Assembly: GCA_002633005.1 (NCBI GenBank)
Contig: NMRA01000273.1
Span: forward strand, 63,506-127,505
Source: Phoronis australis
Lineage: Eukaryota; Phoronida; Phoronidae
Reading direction: 5' to 3'
Length of the DNA: 64,000 nt
Shown: one piece after another, positions 20,501 to 30,600 of the stretch
How positions within the stretch are numbered: the first letter of the stretch is position 1
Layout of the letters: every line of letters begins with the position of its first letter
Program-made: the position numbers and the translations under genes
Notes under the pieces: generated by a model
Seen by the model: the letters and a program-made list of their open reading frames with translations, nothing else
What the model was told of the DNA's origin: nothing
Databases searched by the model: none

Positions 20501-22525
20501 TCACCTTGACAACTGTGGCAACTCCTAGTGGCAGTTTTTTACACCCTCTGCACAGGATCTTTATTAAAGTTGGCAAGTGCTTGATATGAACTTTACAACA
20601 AACGATGATGACTTTCAGATGGATCGAACTACCGGTTTGCCCTCTAGTGGTAATTTTAGTTTTTTAATTTTACCTGTGTATCTTCAAAGGTCCTCAACGG
20701 ATATTCATAAAATTTGGCAGGTAAGCATCTGTTAATGAGCTGATTATCCTCCGGTTTTGGGTTTGATTCATGGTATTTTGCGCCACCCAGTGGCCATTTT
20801 TACTGTTTTCTAGTCTTGTTATTTGGCATCTGCCCCTCTGTCAACCAAACCACTCTAAAGCTTTTTTTTCGTTTTCCTCGGTTTTTCATAATTTCCTTGA
20901 CGAATTTTTATGAAATTTGGTGAATAGCTTTGATGACACATACCAGTTTTTGGATGGATTGGACGTATTTTGCATCATGTAGTGGTCATTTATATGTTCC
21001 AAATAAACACCCCTAGAGGCCCACCGTTTGCGGTGCATTGATTGTGGGTGCATTTCAACGCTCCGCGTTGCTCTTGTTTAAATTCTGGTTTTCGAACTTT
21101 TGTAATTGTACATACCGGTATACTATATGACCATTTTGTGCCTTCTTAAGAAAATTTCTCCAAACAAAATCTCACTCCGCATTGATGACTCTAGTAAATT
21201 GTCCTCCTGTGCTGTGCAACCAAACACCTCATTAACAGTAGACTTGCACACTTGATTTGTTACAACATTTGAAACAACTGTAAGTATGCAATCAATTTTG
21301 CTATTCAGACACCTTCTTGTATTTGGTGTTTTACTTACTAGGTTAGCCAATCTGCCACTTTAAAGGAAGTGGCCTGTCTGTTTTTCATCGATAACTTTTT
21401 GTATTGTTTTTGCTATGAAAAAATATCTCATGGGCATTGAAGAGAGCTCTAGGGAACCTTGCTTGATTATGGATATTGTCCTCAGTTTGTGTTTCCGTTT
21501 GTTGTCAAACGGTTTGCTGCAAATATGACGGTGTACACGTGGAAATCCAGTCCATCATCTATCCTGACTTCCTCTGTGTGTCGTTTGCAGCAGTGGACTT
21601 TGTTGGAAAAGGGCTTACTGCGTCACGAGCTGACTGGCAAGTGTCTCACAGCTGATGTGAAGGAAACTCAATCCATTGCTTTACTGCAATCGTGTGAATA
21701 TAAACCAAACCAGGTATTGTATTTGTTTTTCATCATTTGATTCCCATTTTGGTCGAGTTCAGTCAGTGGCATATGCAGCCTTCCAGAGTGGTTACCTCAA
21801 CTACATATTGGAAACATTCACTAATTGAGATTGAAATAAGTCTTATGTATTTGTATTGGCCTTGCTGTAGAACTATATGTAAGTCGCTTTCACTATGGAT
21901 GTTTACAATTCTTCAGTATTCAAAGACCATTTTCCATTCAAAGATGTGATTTTACATTCTTTGCATATAGAGAAAATAGAACAATCTAAATACATTCTGA
22001 ATCAGCAATAAATATAAAAATCAAAATTAACTGAAAATTAAGAGAAAAATGTTTTCTCACAATATACCAGTATATAAACTGCAATTTGAAAAAAGACTTG
22101 CCAAAGTGTTTTCTGGCAGTCTTGCAGTCGGACGTATGTAATGTTTCAGTTTTGATCTGTCTGTACTTCGGGAGCAAGTTTTCTGTTATACAGAATTTGT
22201 TGAATGCACGACACTTTTCCGTGAACAATGAAAAGTGTCGTGCATTCAACAAATTCTGTTTTGATCTGTGTAAACACATCATATTTCAATCTGAGCCTGT
22301 GACTGGTACATTTTATGACATATTACATGGAGTCTGCTTCTATATGACATTAAGTTTTCTATTCCACAGAAATGGAAACTAAAAGACAAAATGTTGGTCC
22401 ATGAAGTGTCTGATTTATGCCTGGACAGTGCTAAGGTGACAGAAGTTGGTTTAGTTATCGGCAGTTGTGAATACAGCAACGTTCAAATGTGGCATTTCGG
22501 TATAGAAAAGGGGAGCGCCTTGTGA
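3436..22525 (+). CDS. GALNT14/16: Polypeptide N-acetylgalactosaminyltransferase, GALNT14/16 type (5' end missing)
   Basis: A Golgi type II membrane enzyme that starts mucin-type O-glycans by moving GalNAc from UDP-GalNAc to Ser/Thr. Exons: 3436-3578, 5094-5195, 6001-6068, 7391-7578, 8364-8451, 9413-9497, 11304-11407, 12217-12343, 13130-13222, 13768-13851, 14370-14493, 15880-16002 and/or 21591-21713, 22370-22525. Joined once through the duplicated exon they give 1,485 nt, exactly 495 codons with the TGA. All phases agree. Numbering from the first visible residue: FYNEARS in the GT-A domain, metal-binding DSH at 148-150, WGGEN at 254-258, third metal His in [11 protein letters not shown] (H282), then a ricin-type lectin domain from about 362. 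Family members are about 550-560 aa, so the missing part is the anchor and stem (about 60 aa). [27 protein letters not shown] and RRTAEVWMD favour the GALNT14/16 subgroup over GALNT2. The paralogue call is from remembered family sequence. Confidence 0.96.
5094..5195 (+). CDS. GALNT14/16: GALNT catalytic-domain exon
   Basis: Encodes [16 protein letters not shown] followed by [17 protein letters not shown], the classic start of the GT27 nucleotide-sugar fold. Acceptor is CTTTGCAG and donor GTGGAG. The codon AG|T continues as Ser in the next exon. Confidence 0.95.
6001..6068 (+). CDS. GALNT14/16: GALNT catalytic-domain exon
   Basis: Encodes (S)[18 protein letters not shown] then FSDN, a near-invariant GT27 segment. 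Acceptor is TTTTTAG and donor GTAGGT. It is only 68 bp. Confidence 0.95.
7391..7578 (+). CDS. GALNT14/16: GALNT exon with the DxH metal-binding motif
   Basis: Encodes [14 protein letters not shown] and [20 protein letters not shown] is the manganese/UDP-binding DxH motif of GT27 enzymes. The exon runs from phase 1 to phase 0, with donor GTAAGT. Confidence 0.96.
8112..8210 (+). repeat. Dispersed repeat C, copy 1
   Basis: Aligns with 45934-46032: GCRTTCCTTAGAC, GTGAAAAGCAAG, then GAGTATG and GGRAT at matching spacing. About 100 bp, no coding potential, family unknown. Confidence 0.55.
8364..8451 (+). CDS. GALNT14/16: GALNT catalytic-domain exon
   Basis: Encodes [18 protein letters not shown] and AAASNLRGG, matching the 'VSPIIDVI...LRGG' block of the family. 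Donor is GTACGT. A (TAA)n microsatellite follows in the intron. Confidence 0.95.
8502..8553. repeat. (TAA)n microsatellite
   Basis: About 17 uninterrupted TAA units in a GALNT intron, some 50 bp after the 8364-8451 exon. Confidence 0.97.
9413..9497 (+). CDS. GALNT14/16: GALNT catalytic-domain exon
   Basis: Encodes [12 protein letters not shown] and RTDASQPIK. The FDW(S/T)xHFKWE form is typical of GALNT14/16. Acceptor is TTTGCAG and donor GTGAGT. Confidence 0.95.
10011..10900 (+). repeat. 70-bp minisatellite, 12 perfect units plus a degenerate one
   Basis: The unit begins CTGGGCAGACATTATGTGAA and ends TAGATTAGGTGTTAC. Starts fall every 70 bp from 10011 to 10781. I see no difference between units except a lost G in the last. 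A decayed partial unit follows to about 10900. It lies wholly within the intron between the 9413 and 11304 exons. Confidence 0.98.
11304..11407 (+). CDS. GALNT14/16: GALNT exon with the WGGEN motif
   Basis: Encodes [16 protein letters not shown] and [17 protein letters not shown] is the Gal/GalNAc-T motif that holds the sugar nucleotide and acceptor. Donor is GTAAGT. Confidence 0.96.
12217..12343 (+). CDS. GALNT14/16: GALNT exon, followed by a GC donor
   Basis: Encodes [19 protein letters not shown] then [16 protein letters not shown], including the third metal-ligand His. The reading frame demands that the exon end at ...ATTAG, because the next exon supplies A to complete Arg. The intron therefore starts GCAAGT: a GC-AG intron whose other donor positions fit consensus. 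Confidence 0.94.
13130..13222 (+). CDS. GALNT14/16: GALNT catalytic-domain exon
   Basis: Encodes [18 protein letters not shown] and [11 protein letters not shown], the conserved end of the catalytic domain. Acceptor is GTTTCAG and donor GTAAGC. Confidence 0.95.
13768..13851 (+). CDS. GALNT14/16: GALNT exon joining catalytic and lectin domains
   Basis: Encodes [20 protein letters not shown] and QNVYPEL, the 'C.PF.WYL.NVYPEL' block before the linker. Donor is GTAAGT. Confidence 0.95.
14370..14493 (+). CDS. GALNT14/16: GALNT lectin-domain exon (alpha repeat)
   Basis: Encodes [20 protein letters not shown] then IPDPNK...[14 protein letters not shown] is the CLD motif of the alpha ricin-B repeat, which in related enzymes binds GalNAc. 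The exon ends in phase 0. Confidence 0.9.
14670..15370 (+). repeat. Repeat family A copy
   Basis: Opens with the same palindrome CCCACATATTTATATGTGG seen at 2250. It contains 'CTATATCTCCTAAACTCC', TTTTTATGAAATTTGG and TAGTGGTCATTT blocks. It closes with GCATTTCAACGCTCGGCGTTG and CTCTTGTT. It is shorter and more diverged than the upstream copy. Its 3' part is shared with the copy ending near 21077. Confidence 0.75.
15153..16367 (+). repeat. Segmental duplication, copy 1 (carries a GALNT exon)
   Basis: Matches 20864-22078 at a constant offset of 5,711 bp over 1,215 bp. By eye there are about 20 substitutions before 15838 and none from there to 16367, where a single N follows. It begins inside repeat family A and includes exon 15880-16002. 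Confidence 0.95.
15880..16002 (+). CDS. GALNT14/16: GALNT lectin-domain exon (beta repeat), copy 1
   Basis: Encodes [20 protein letters not shown] then [21 protein letters not shown]. It is 123 bp with phase 0 at both ends, so it can be included, skipped or doubled without changing frame. It is identical in every base to 21591-21713. A normal GALNT lectin domain needs only one such unit here. Confidence 0.85.
16368..16368. other. Single undetermined base at duplication edge
   Basis: An N lies exactly where copy 1 of the 1,215-bp duplication stops matching copy 2. This is the kind of mark left by an assembly join. Confidence 0.9.
16369..18655 (+). repeat. Repeat family A, multiple subrepeats
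   Basis: A run of diverged units of about 230 bp with 'CCACCTAGTGGCC', 'CCTAGTGGCAATTT' and 'TTTTCATAAAATTTGGC' motifs. There are two internal ends of the CATTTCAACGCTCCGC type, near 17340-17365 and 18628-18655. It separates the two copies of the duplicated exon. Chance reading frames here are repeat sequence, not genes. Confidence 0.8.
18656..19632 (+). repeat. About 38-bp minisatellite, roughly 25 units
   Basis: Unit approximately TTAGGCCATCAGTCGATACG followed by GACCTGCCCATTTTTTCA, with many substitutions and small length changes between units. It starts directly at the end of one repeat-A copy and stops where the next begins, at GTTTATGTGCCCTCATATT. Confidence 0.95.
19633..21077 (+). repeat. 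Repeat family A copy
   Basis: Starts with a degenerate form of the 5' end (TTTATGTGCCCTCATATT). It carries several internal subrepeats and ends with CATTTCAACGCTCCGCGTTG then CTCTTGTTT. Its last 210 bp form the 5' part of duplication copy 2. Confidence 0.78.
20864..22078 (+). repeat. Segmental duplication, copy 2 (carries a GALNT exon)
   Basis: Partner of 15153-16367. On its right side it runs on into sequence leading to the last GALNT exon, so this copy has the continuous natural 3' context. Confidence 0.95.
21591..21713 (+). CDS. GALNT14/16: GALNT lectin-domain exon (beta repeat), copy 2
   Basis: Identical to 15880-16002, with the same TTTGCAG acceptor and GTATTG donor. It lies nearest the terminal exon, so it is the more likely ancestral position. 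Confidence 0.9.
22190..22259. repeat. Perfect 30-bp inverted repeat with 10-nt loop
   Basis: Arms 22190-22219 and 22230-22259 are fully complementary (the arm contains GAATGCACGACACTTTTC), with spacer CGTGAACAAT. As RNA it would be a 70-nt hairpin, in the intron before the last GALNT exon. Confidence 0.97.
22370..22525 (+). CDS. GALNT14/16: GALNT terminal exon (gamma lectin repeat, stop)
   Basis: Encodes [20 protein letters not shown], then [21 protein letters not shown] and TGA at 22523-22525. CLDS and the C-terminal QMW match the third ricin-B repeat that closes the protein. Acceptor is TTCCACAG. Confidence 0.95.
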   Translation, partial: KWKLKDKMLVHEVSDLCLDSAKVTEVGLVIGSCEYSNVQMWHFGIEKGSAL

Positions 22526-23449
22526 GATTTTAAGTGAATCGAGGGATAACTGGAATTGAGAAACTTGACGAGCGAGTCGTACTGTGAGCTGATGGTTATG
22601 ACAGGTGTTCCTCATCACTTAGTTGGAAGTATGTTTGCTTCCTCTGGTAGTTTAATGCTTCTTGCCACTGAAGGTTGCTCTGCTCTTGACTCACTGAAAT
22701 GAGTGTCTATGAACTGGCATTCCATCACGAAAATCACCTTTTCATTTTACAGATTTTCATGAAATTTAACTAGTAGACTTCTATCAAGAAGATGATGACA
22801 TCTTATTATCGAATAAGTTTATCATATTCTGCGCTGCCTAGTGGCCATTTTCATTATTTACGATCATGTTCTTTTGACATCTGCTTCTTTACCTGCCAAA
22901 TGACTGTGACATTTACATTGAATACCCGCCAGGATCGACTCATTATCCAGCTCATTTCCATATATTATGTTGCTTATAGCTCAAGTCTATTCGTGTGAAG
23001 TGCTTTCCTTATCAGTCAAGTAACTGAGGTCAGTTTAATTTTGACGCACTTAAACCCAGTTATAGTGAGCCAATTTTCACGATTCGCAGACAGATTTCGG
23101 TTGCTTTTTTATGTTCTGCGTGTTGTGGAATCATTAATTATTGAAAATGTGTAGTGCTTCAAAAAACAGTTTTATACTTTGATAGGCAGGGTTGTTTATT
23201 ACATGTTATACCCCTGCTGGCAACGCTCGGTTAACCGTGGTTATGCATGGAAATACATTTTCAATGAATCCCTAACCAAAATTAAGTCCAGATGCCTCTG
23301 GCTTAGCGTTGTGCATGATAATGGTATCTGAACCTTGCCTGAATGTTGGTGATGTAGAAGTTGGGGTAAGTGAGGAATTCATGTAATGGTCTTACAGTTG
23401 TAGTGTCCCTAATGGTTATTGTTTTTCTGGGATCTGAGCTGGGCTTCCT

Positions 23450-23735
23450 AAATGCTTGTAGGATCTTTGTGAAATTTGTAAAATGAACGTAGCATGAAAT
23501 GACTACGGCAGTGGCAGTTCTAGTTTCACAAACTTCAGTTAGCTTCTGTATCTTTGGAGTTCTGGGCTGATAAGTTTTTTATTAGGGAGACAACAAGACC
23601 AGCCTGTTTTCAGATAGGTTGACATGTTTTGGATCATCTAGTGGCCAAATTTATGAAACTACTAAACACCCTTAGAAGCATACCGTTTCCGATGCAGTTG
23701 CTGGCTCATTTCAACGCATTGCGTTGTTCTTGTTT
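23450..23735 (+). repeat. Repeat family A, 3'-end fragment
   Basis: Contains TCTAGTGGCCAAATTTATG and ends with CATTTCAACGCATTGCGTTG then TTCTTGTTT, the family's usual terminus. Probably transcribed in the GALNT 3' UTR. Confidence 0.65.
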
Positions 23736-24924
23736 GATAAGATATTATTCGTCAAGTATATTTTTGAAAAGCCTTGCATAGGGCTTGTGGGATCTGTTTA
23801 TAGTGTTTGTTAATCTCAATAGGCACTAGTGCTAACAATGGTCCTACCTGTAGAAATGTAATCATGTGGGATTGTTAGTGTTAGGCCACAGACCCATTTA
23901 TGCCGTTGAATTTTCTGCTCCTAATCTATTAGGGTGTTAAAATAGGTACTTTCATTAATTAGCACCATCTGTTGAAAAGAAAACCTCATATTCCCTATTT
24001 TTAAGGGTTGGCTGTTGTATTTTATGTTTTATTTTGGATCAACACCCTAATTTTGTGCTATGTTACATTGTATTGTATTGTATTGTATCGTATTGTAACA
24101 TGATTGTAGTCTCTTGTTTTTATCTCATTGGTGCTAGACTTTATATTTATTGTTGTCTTACATGTGATAAAGCAGAGTAGAGAAGTCATCTCTACACTTG
24201 CTAGTTTCAAGGTGCAGGTCTTCTGATGTAGGGAATGTTGCAATTATTATCTGAATTTATCCAGAATACTCAATACATTTACATGCAATTTAAGGGCTTT
24301 CTGAACAACATGGCTGACAATAATATGAACACGGCTCATGGACCTGAAAACTAAGTCCACTGACTGAGTCACAAACTCATGCCTTCACCCACCCACAAAA
24401 CATGGCTTACGCACCCAAAACGTGCAGCTCATGTACCTCGCATGCAAAAACAAAGCTCACAAACCGCTAACACGGTTAACGCACAGCAAAAAATGCAAGT
24501 GCTGAGGCACTTGTAAACAATGTCCATGGAGTCTTTCCATCAATATGCTTGTTAGCAAATTTAAGTCCTACCTTTAGTGTTTGTAATTGCATGTTTTGTG
24601 AGCATGGGCACAAATTCTTATTAGTAAATCGAGTTTACAGATCCTCGCAACTTGCGTTCATATTTGCGTGAGCCTTGATGTTTGGTTAGCCAGATATTGA
24701 TCTGAATTTGAAAACCAGGTGTTCATCAAGGCTGGCCACTTGACAGTCAGAGCTAGACAATGTGTGCTCTACTTGTAATGGTTGAGCATATCTTATGGTA
24801 ACAAGTGTGATCTTACCAAGCTGGCAAATGGCGAGCCTTAGTGAACACCTTCCTTGTTCCATTTGTGTTTGTGAACAAGTCTTGTCAGTCTGACTTAATG
24901 GAAATGAAACTTTGTATAATATTC

Positions 24925-24930
24925 AATAAA
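24925..24930 (+). terminator. Candidate GALNT polyadenylation signal
   Basis: AATAAA, followed ten bases later by another AATAAA-like TAATAAAAC. It is the clearest plus-strand cluster after the GALNT stop, but it implies a 2.4-kb 3' UTR, so use of an earlier weak site is possible. Confidence 0.3.
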
Positions 24931-27558
24931 TCTAATAAAACTATTAAAGAAGTGGACCTGTTCCCGAGGTCTAAATAGTTTCATTCACAATTACACCATT
25001 GTTAGTACAACAGGCAAACATTGGATATGGTCAACAATGACAAAGTTCCAGCTGCTAGTAGTATAGACCTTTCAAATTAATGTGATAGCACATCCGATAA
25101 AATTGCTTAGTACGTTTGGACATGACTTGTGCAAGTTTTAAAGCAAAAGAACTGAAATTGTTTGTGGATACAAACATGGAGATCCATTGACAACTGGATT
25201 GAGGGATACAAACTAGAATAACATATGCAGAACTGAACTTTGTCCAAGACAAGTAGAGGTTCAACTTATGCATGCATCTATCTGATTTTTTTGCTGTTTC
25301 ATTTCAGTAACATTAAAGAGAGACAACTGTAAAGGTATTGCAAATGAGATAACTAACAGTTTTGTATCGTCGATCTATATTTGAAACACAGCACTCCTTT
25401 CACATGAAACAGTTAAGAAAATAAATGCACAATAACTGATCATGTAAATTCATGGCTCAGTGTCTAAAACTACAGTAGAACAATTGTAACATTGCTGAAA
25501 GCACACACGTAATAAAACAATTTAGAGTTTACAACAAGTCAAAAAAGTAACAACTGATGGTAAATTGTTCCATTTTGAGCATTTTGATTTGTAATAGCTG
25601 CCCACAATAAATTCAATATCTCAAAAAGTAAACAAGTCTCAAAATTCTTTACAAGTCCTGGACAAACAAGAAAATATTGGTTACAGCATTTGATTGACTT
25701 TGCTGGTTCTGACCGGTCAACTGGCTAAGATATCGACTAATTTGTAAGGCGGAAGTTGCCATTCAGAACCAATTGGATGTCTTGCTTGACCCGGCGAAGT
25801 CAATCAAGTGCACCTATTGCAGTCATTTTGATGAGCTTCAGCCATTTGATCCCCTGAAATTCATTTGTCTACGTGTTTACTTATACCGACATGCACAACC
25901 AAAAGATACTGCAAATTCTTTACCCAAACCAACACACAATGTGGCAAACAAGTGAATTTCATTTTGTCAAAACTCCCTAACAGGAAAGGTTTAAGAAAAT
26001 TTTAGCCTATAATTAGCCGAATTGCTTTGTACTGTTTTGATGTCATACAACAACACTTAGTTTAGTAAGGTTTACGGCAAAGTAATCGGCAGTGAAAAGT
26101 GTAAAAATATTTTTGTGGGAAGCAAATGAAGAGTACACCATACATAGCACGTGACAGCTGAGTTAATGTAATTATTTCAGGTGACCAAAATGTCAAATAT
26201 GTTCAGAATCACCAAAAACATGGTGGTGAGCTATAGAGTGCAGCTCTTGAGTAAAAGCACTAGACGCATAAAACTAACCATTATAAGGAATGAATTTACA
26301 GACTGACTAAACTAACAATGTCAACTTCTGCAAAATCATGATTACTTTACATGTCAGAACTGAAACTTTCTGGAATGTCTAGCATTTTGAATAATACAAA
26401 TCTGTAACCAGTGTCAATCAAAGATAAGATACACAAATTTGCTGCCTGTAACTCTAGCCAGGGATGAGACCTGTTGATCCAAGGTCATGCTACCTTGCAC
26501 ATGTGCTAAGAAATCTTTCTTCACGGAATGAAAACACTGAATTCTATACCGTCAAATAATTCATGATTATATCAAACCAATAATTCTATATTTTAACTTC
26601 AATGACCAATCTTTTCAGTGGTAGCTATTTTACTTTGTTATGCTAGAATATCCATTTTGCTAGAAGGTCTTGAGCATATTCACCAAACACTGGCTTTTCA
26701 CTCGCAGGATTGTTGCCTGCTTTTAATTTTTGTCGAGATTCACACATACCTTAGTTTTCACAACATCAAACCCGCTGATAACACTAACAGCCATAGACCA
26801 TGACATATAGTGTTAACATATTCATTCAAACTGTTTTAAAATGAACATCCCTGGACTTTGCTAAAACATTTGTTGTAACCAAAATCACAGTAACCAACTC
26901 AACTTTCGTACAGTGCACTGGGACTTGTGGAATGACACATCAAAAGATAGAAAATACAAAACACAGGAACGGAACCCCTCAAAGAGTTTAGGCCAGGGCA
27001 ACACATTCACCAAAAAGCCTATTCTTCTGCTCCTTGGGAACATTTTTACAAAATTAGGTCACATTCAATTAAAAATCAGTTCTCAAGAGACTGATGGGTC
27101 AGAATTGTTTACTTATAAAACTATGCCGGGCTCTATCTTTGTGCTCCGACTTTGAACAATCAAAGGACAAGAAGAAGGAAGACAGGGTTTCAGCAATAAT
27201 ACCATAGAATTTCCATGTCAGTTTGTTGAACAACAAGATCATACAAGAAATAATTTTCTTTTTTTATACTCCTGTAGCCAAATTCCTAACATAGACTACA
27301 TGGTAAAGCAAAGTGAATGAAAACTAGTATTTAATAAGCTGAAATTTTCAGGAGGACGTACAAAGCACTATTTACATGGACTGTGGAAGACAATATGTTG
27401 AGATGTCTAAAAGTGAATTAAACGATATTATTATGAATAAACAAAAGCTCGGCAAACACATTCAGTATACCTCTATGAGGTAACACAACTGTCTTCAGAC
27501 ATGCCTAAGCGCTGTGCCAATGAGCAGGATTACTAGATAGCAGCACTTGTCTCAACAT

Positions 27559-27628
27559 TCATTTCTTCTTTCCAGGATCCTGGTAGCAGATCAATGCCAG
27601 TGAGTCTGAGGGTCGTTTGGCAGTGTAG
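27559..27628 (-). CDS. HAAO: HAAO exon 9 (stop)
   Basis: Encodes (S)[18 protein letters not shown] then GKKK and TGA at 27561-27559, matching the family's '..QDPxxKK' C terminus. Acceptor is ATTTAG. Confidence 0.95.
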
Positions 27629-30600
27629 CTAAATGATAATGCAAAATATCAGACTATCTTAAAGTCTTGATTAATATTCAAGAGTATTTCAGCAGCAAAT
27701 TATGTTTAAGACATGATATTTCATTTGCATTTAACAGCATTGGCCGACAGTCCTGTTTCAGAAGACTTGTATTAATAATATTCAAATGAAATTTATCAAC
27801 TCAAATTTTTTTGCATACTGAACTTACCAATAGTAACATGTGAGTGTACTAAACAGTTTTCCCTTGACAAAAGTTGCAATTCACTATCATGACTTCTTTT
27901 TGAGGGATCTGTTTTGTTTTCCAACACATACGTGATTGAAAGCATTTCTCTACCATCTGAGCATTATTTCTTTGAAAATATATATCTGTCTCATACTCAT
28001 CATCTTCCACGTCCAAATAACAATGGTTTTAGGATGAAGGAGAGGATTTTCAACTTTATTTTAATCCAATGACATTTCTGTCATCTGACATAATTTATCA
28101 ATATTTGACTATTACATGCAAATACCTGAGGAAATACATACCAGACAATAAGCATAATACCACACTTACCTGGAAGCTACAGGTACCAGCAATGAATCAT
28201 CCTTCTTCAAGTTGTGAGATACACCATCAAGTGAGACGACAGACGAACCCTCCTAAAACAATTGATGTTATTTATGTCTGTAAGCAGCAATTCATGTTCT
28301 ATGCGGTGTAGCAATATCTGCTTTCACCAAATCTGTGTTGTTGATTCTGACAGCATTTTGAAAACTACCCACACCAGGGTGAATATCAAATGATGGAAAT
28401 CAAAACATACGACACCACTCAACTTAATGGTAGAGCATTATAATGACGGCCAGATGAGAGGACGCATATCCACCAATGAGTCACTGACAATGGGCAAGCG
28501 GAAAATGTAATAAACCAATGGGACGGGGAGCATACCAAATGAACCCTGGTCCCAACTTGTGAGACGTAAAAAGTGTGATGAGGTGAAGTGTGCGTGTTTC
28601 ATCTGTAGTCGGTGCTGCTACGAGATGTTGATGGCTCAAATGTACATATCTCGTTATCTTGTTGTGAATTGACATACTGTAGACAAGTTTTGATGAATTT
28701 ATACAATACTTTGGTTATTTGGAAAATCAAAACAAAAAAGGTGAAAAGAAAGAACACAACCCCAAGAGAAAAATTTTATGGCTACCAATTTTGAGAAGTA
28801 TGTTACTGGGCCTAATAATGTATTCCATAGATTATAAGCAGAGATTTTGGAAAACTACTCATTGAAAAGAGACGTATGAAAATTGAAAAATCCGGGGCAC
28901 TAGATTTCTCCCTTACAACCAACAAAGGGCGTCAACACTCCCCTTTCTGAACCCACTGCACCTTTTTGCCATCAGGACTAAGGGGCTCACACCTGATTTA
29001 ACAAATAAATGAATCACTGAAAAGTCAAACCCATTCATCGGGGTTTACAAGAAGCATAGCTCACCAGTTGCCATATCCAGATCTCAGCAGCGTCACACTT
29101 GTCTGTATTCTCACCTGGTCCAAACACATCCACCTGAGAACAAATAGAACCAACTAAAGAAGTGACTAACCTTTGACACAATCACACAAATGGAGCAAAA
29201 TTTCATTCCAACTGAATAAGGATTTGGCTTATCTTCAAAACATGCAACTCTCGACATACTGACCACACGCATTTCTTTGGTCATGAATTTTATTTCTATT
29301 TTAATGAGATTCAAGTACATAGATTCTGACAGCTAGAGAAATCAAACTCAAGGTTGAGAACAACAAGTAAGCATTGCATCTGGACAAACATACAAATGTC
29401 AAACCATAGGCAGCACAACACTGAAATAAGTGGGGAGCTATAGCCCCTCAGCCTCCTAGTGGGTGTGCCGCCCATTTGCTCAAGTGTTTGTGAATAAAGT
29501 TCATTTAAAAGTCCAGGTGAGGTACTCTAAATTGTAAATGTGCAAGTCCATTAACTGGATGATTTTATGTGTCTCAATTTTGTTCCTTATACTTTGTAAT
29601 TAAGTAGTTGAACATAAATTGAAAAAACTCCAATGTCTACCATTTTGTAAGTGATAATCTATGAGTCAACCTTCACTTACACGTTACCTAAAATGCAGCT
29701 CCTGCGGTTTACTCAAGAGTTTCACATATAGATGGATATAGCACATACAGCCGCATGGGTCATCAAATACAAATAACTCAGGGAACTAGAATATTTCGTT
29801 TTCTGAAAAAATCTGACTCATACTCCAAACCTTTGCACATTTTGAATGACTTCATGTCAAAAGTGGCAACCAAAGAAACGGGATTATTACAGAATTATGC
29901 ATACCTGAAACTGATGCTCATCACTTCCAAATAAAGTCTTGAAACCTTTTTCTTCAATTTCTTTCCTGTTATCCTCTATCCACCCATTTAAAGAGAATGG
30001 CATCGTCAGCTTGGTCATGGTGTCAATCTCAAATGCAGGCTTGGGTATCGTACCTTAAGCCAGACCAAAAACATCACACGGGAATGTTCACTAATTTCAG
30101 ATGTACATTCAGAGAAAACATATCATTCATACAACACTATACCTGTTGAATGTGCTTCTCATTCAGACATAATCTTTAGATATTCCACTTTCACAGGTTG
30201 AAAGACAGCGATCAACATTGGCACCAACCTTGGGCCCATTATAAGAAACTGTCTTCTAGTTCATTTTTGACTTATTAGAAGTCTAAGATTTGTCTCAGTT
30301 TCCATTTACTTTGAAACTTCCACATTCGGTTAGTTAGTCAAAACTAAGACAAAACTTAAGCAAATTGGCCGAAATTTAAGATTTGTCTTAGCTAAGCCAG
30401 TTTTCTTGGAACAGGCCCCTTACTCATACACCTCTCTCTGGAGCCAAGTCCTTATGTCTAGATACTTTTAAATTCAAACACTTTAAAGACTACCCGAGAA
30501 TCAAACATCAAGTCTATATGAATTACGAAGAGGAAAAACCTGACTGTGCTTATTTTTAAATAACAAATATTTCTTGGTGTAGCCTGTACTCTATAGAAGA

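Larger units (their letters stand above)
22526..27558. other. Convergent intergenic region, 3' UTRs and repeat fragments
   Basis: GALNT (plus) and HAAO (minus) both end into this 5-kb stretch. It holds repeat-A fragments at about 22740-22870 and 23450-23735, a short TGTAT(T/C)G run near 24062-24105 and a degenerate CTCACGCACC-type tandem around 24360-24490. Several small open frames occur (for example 25773-25955, 26913-27155), but none resembles a protein I recognise. Confidence 0.7.

Noticed and set aside
24360-24490. CRISPR-like or regulatory spaced repeats (CTCACGCACC-type units)
   Set aside because: The units are irregular and degenerate with no constant spacing. It is a eukaryotic simple repeat.
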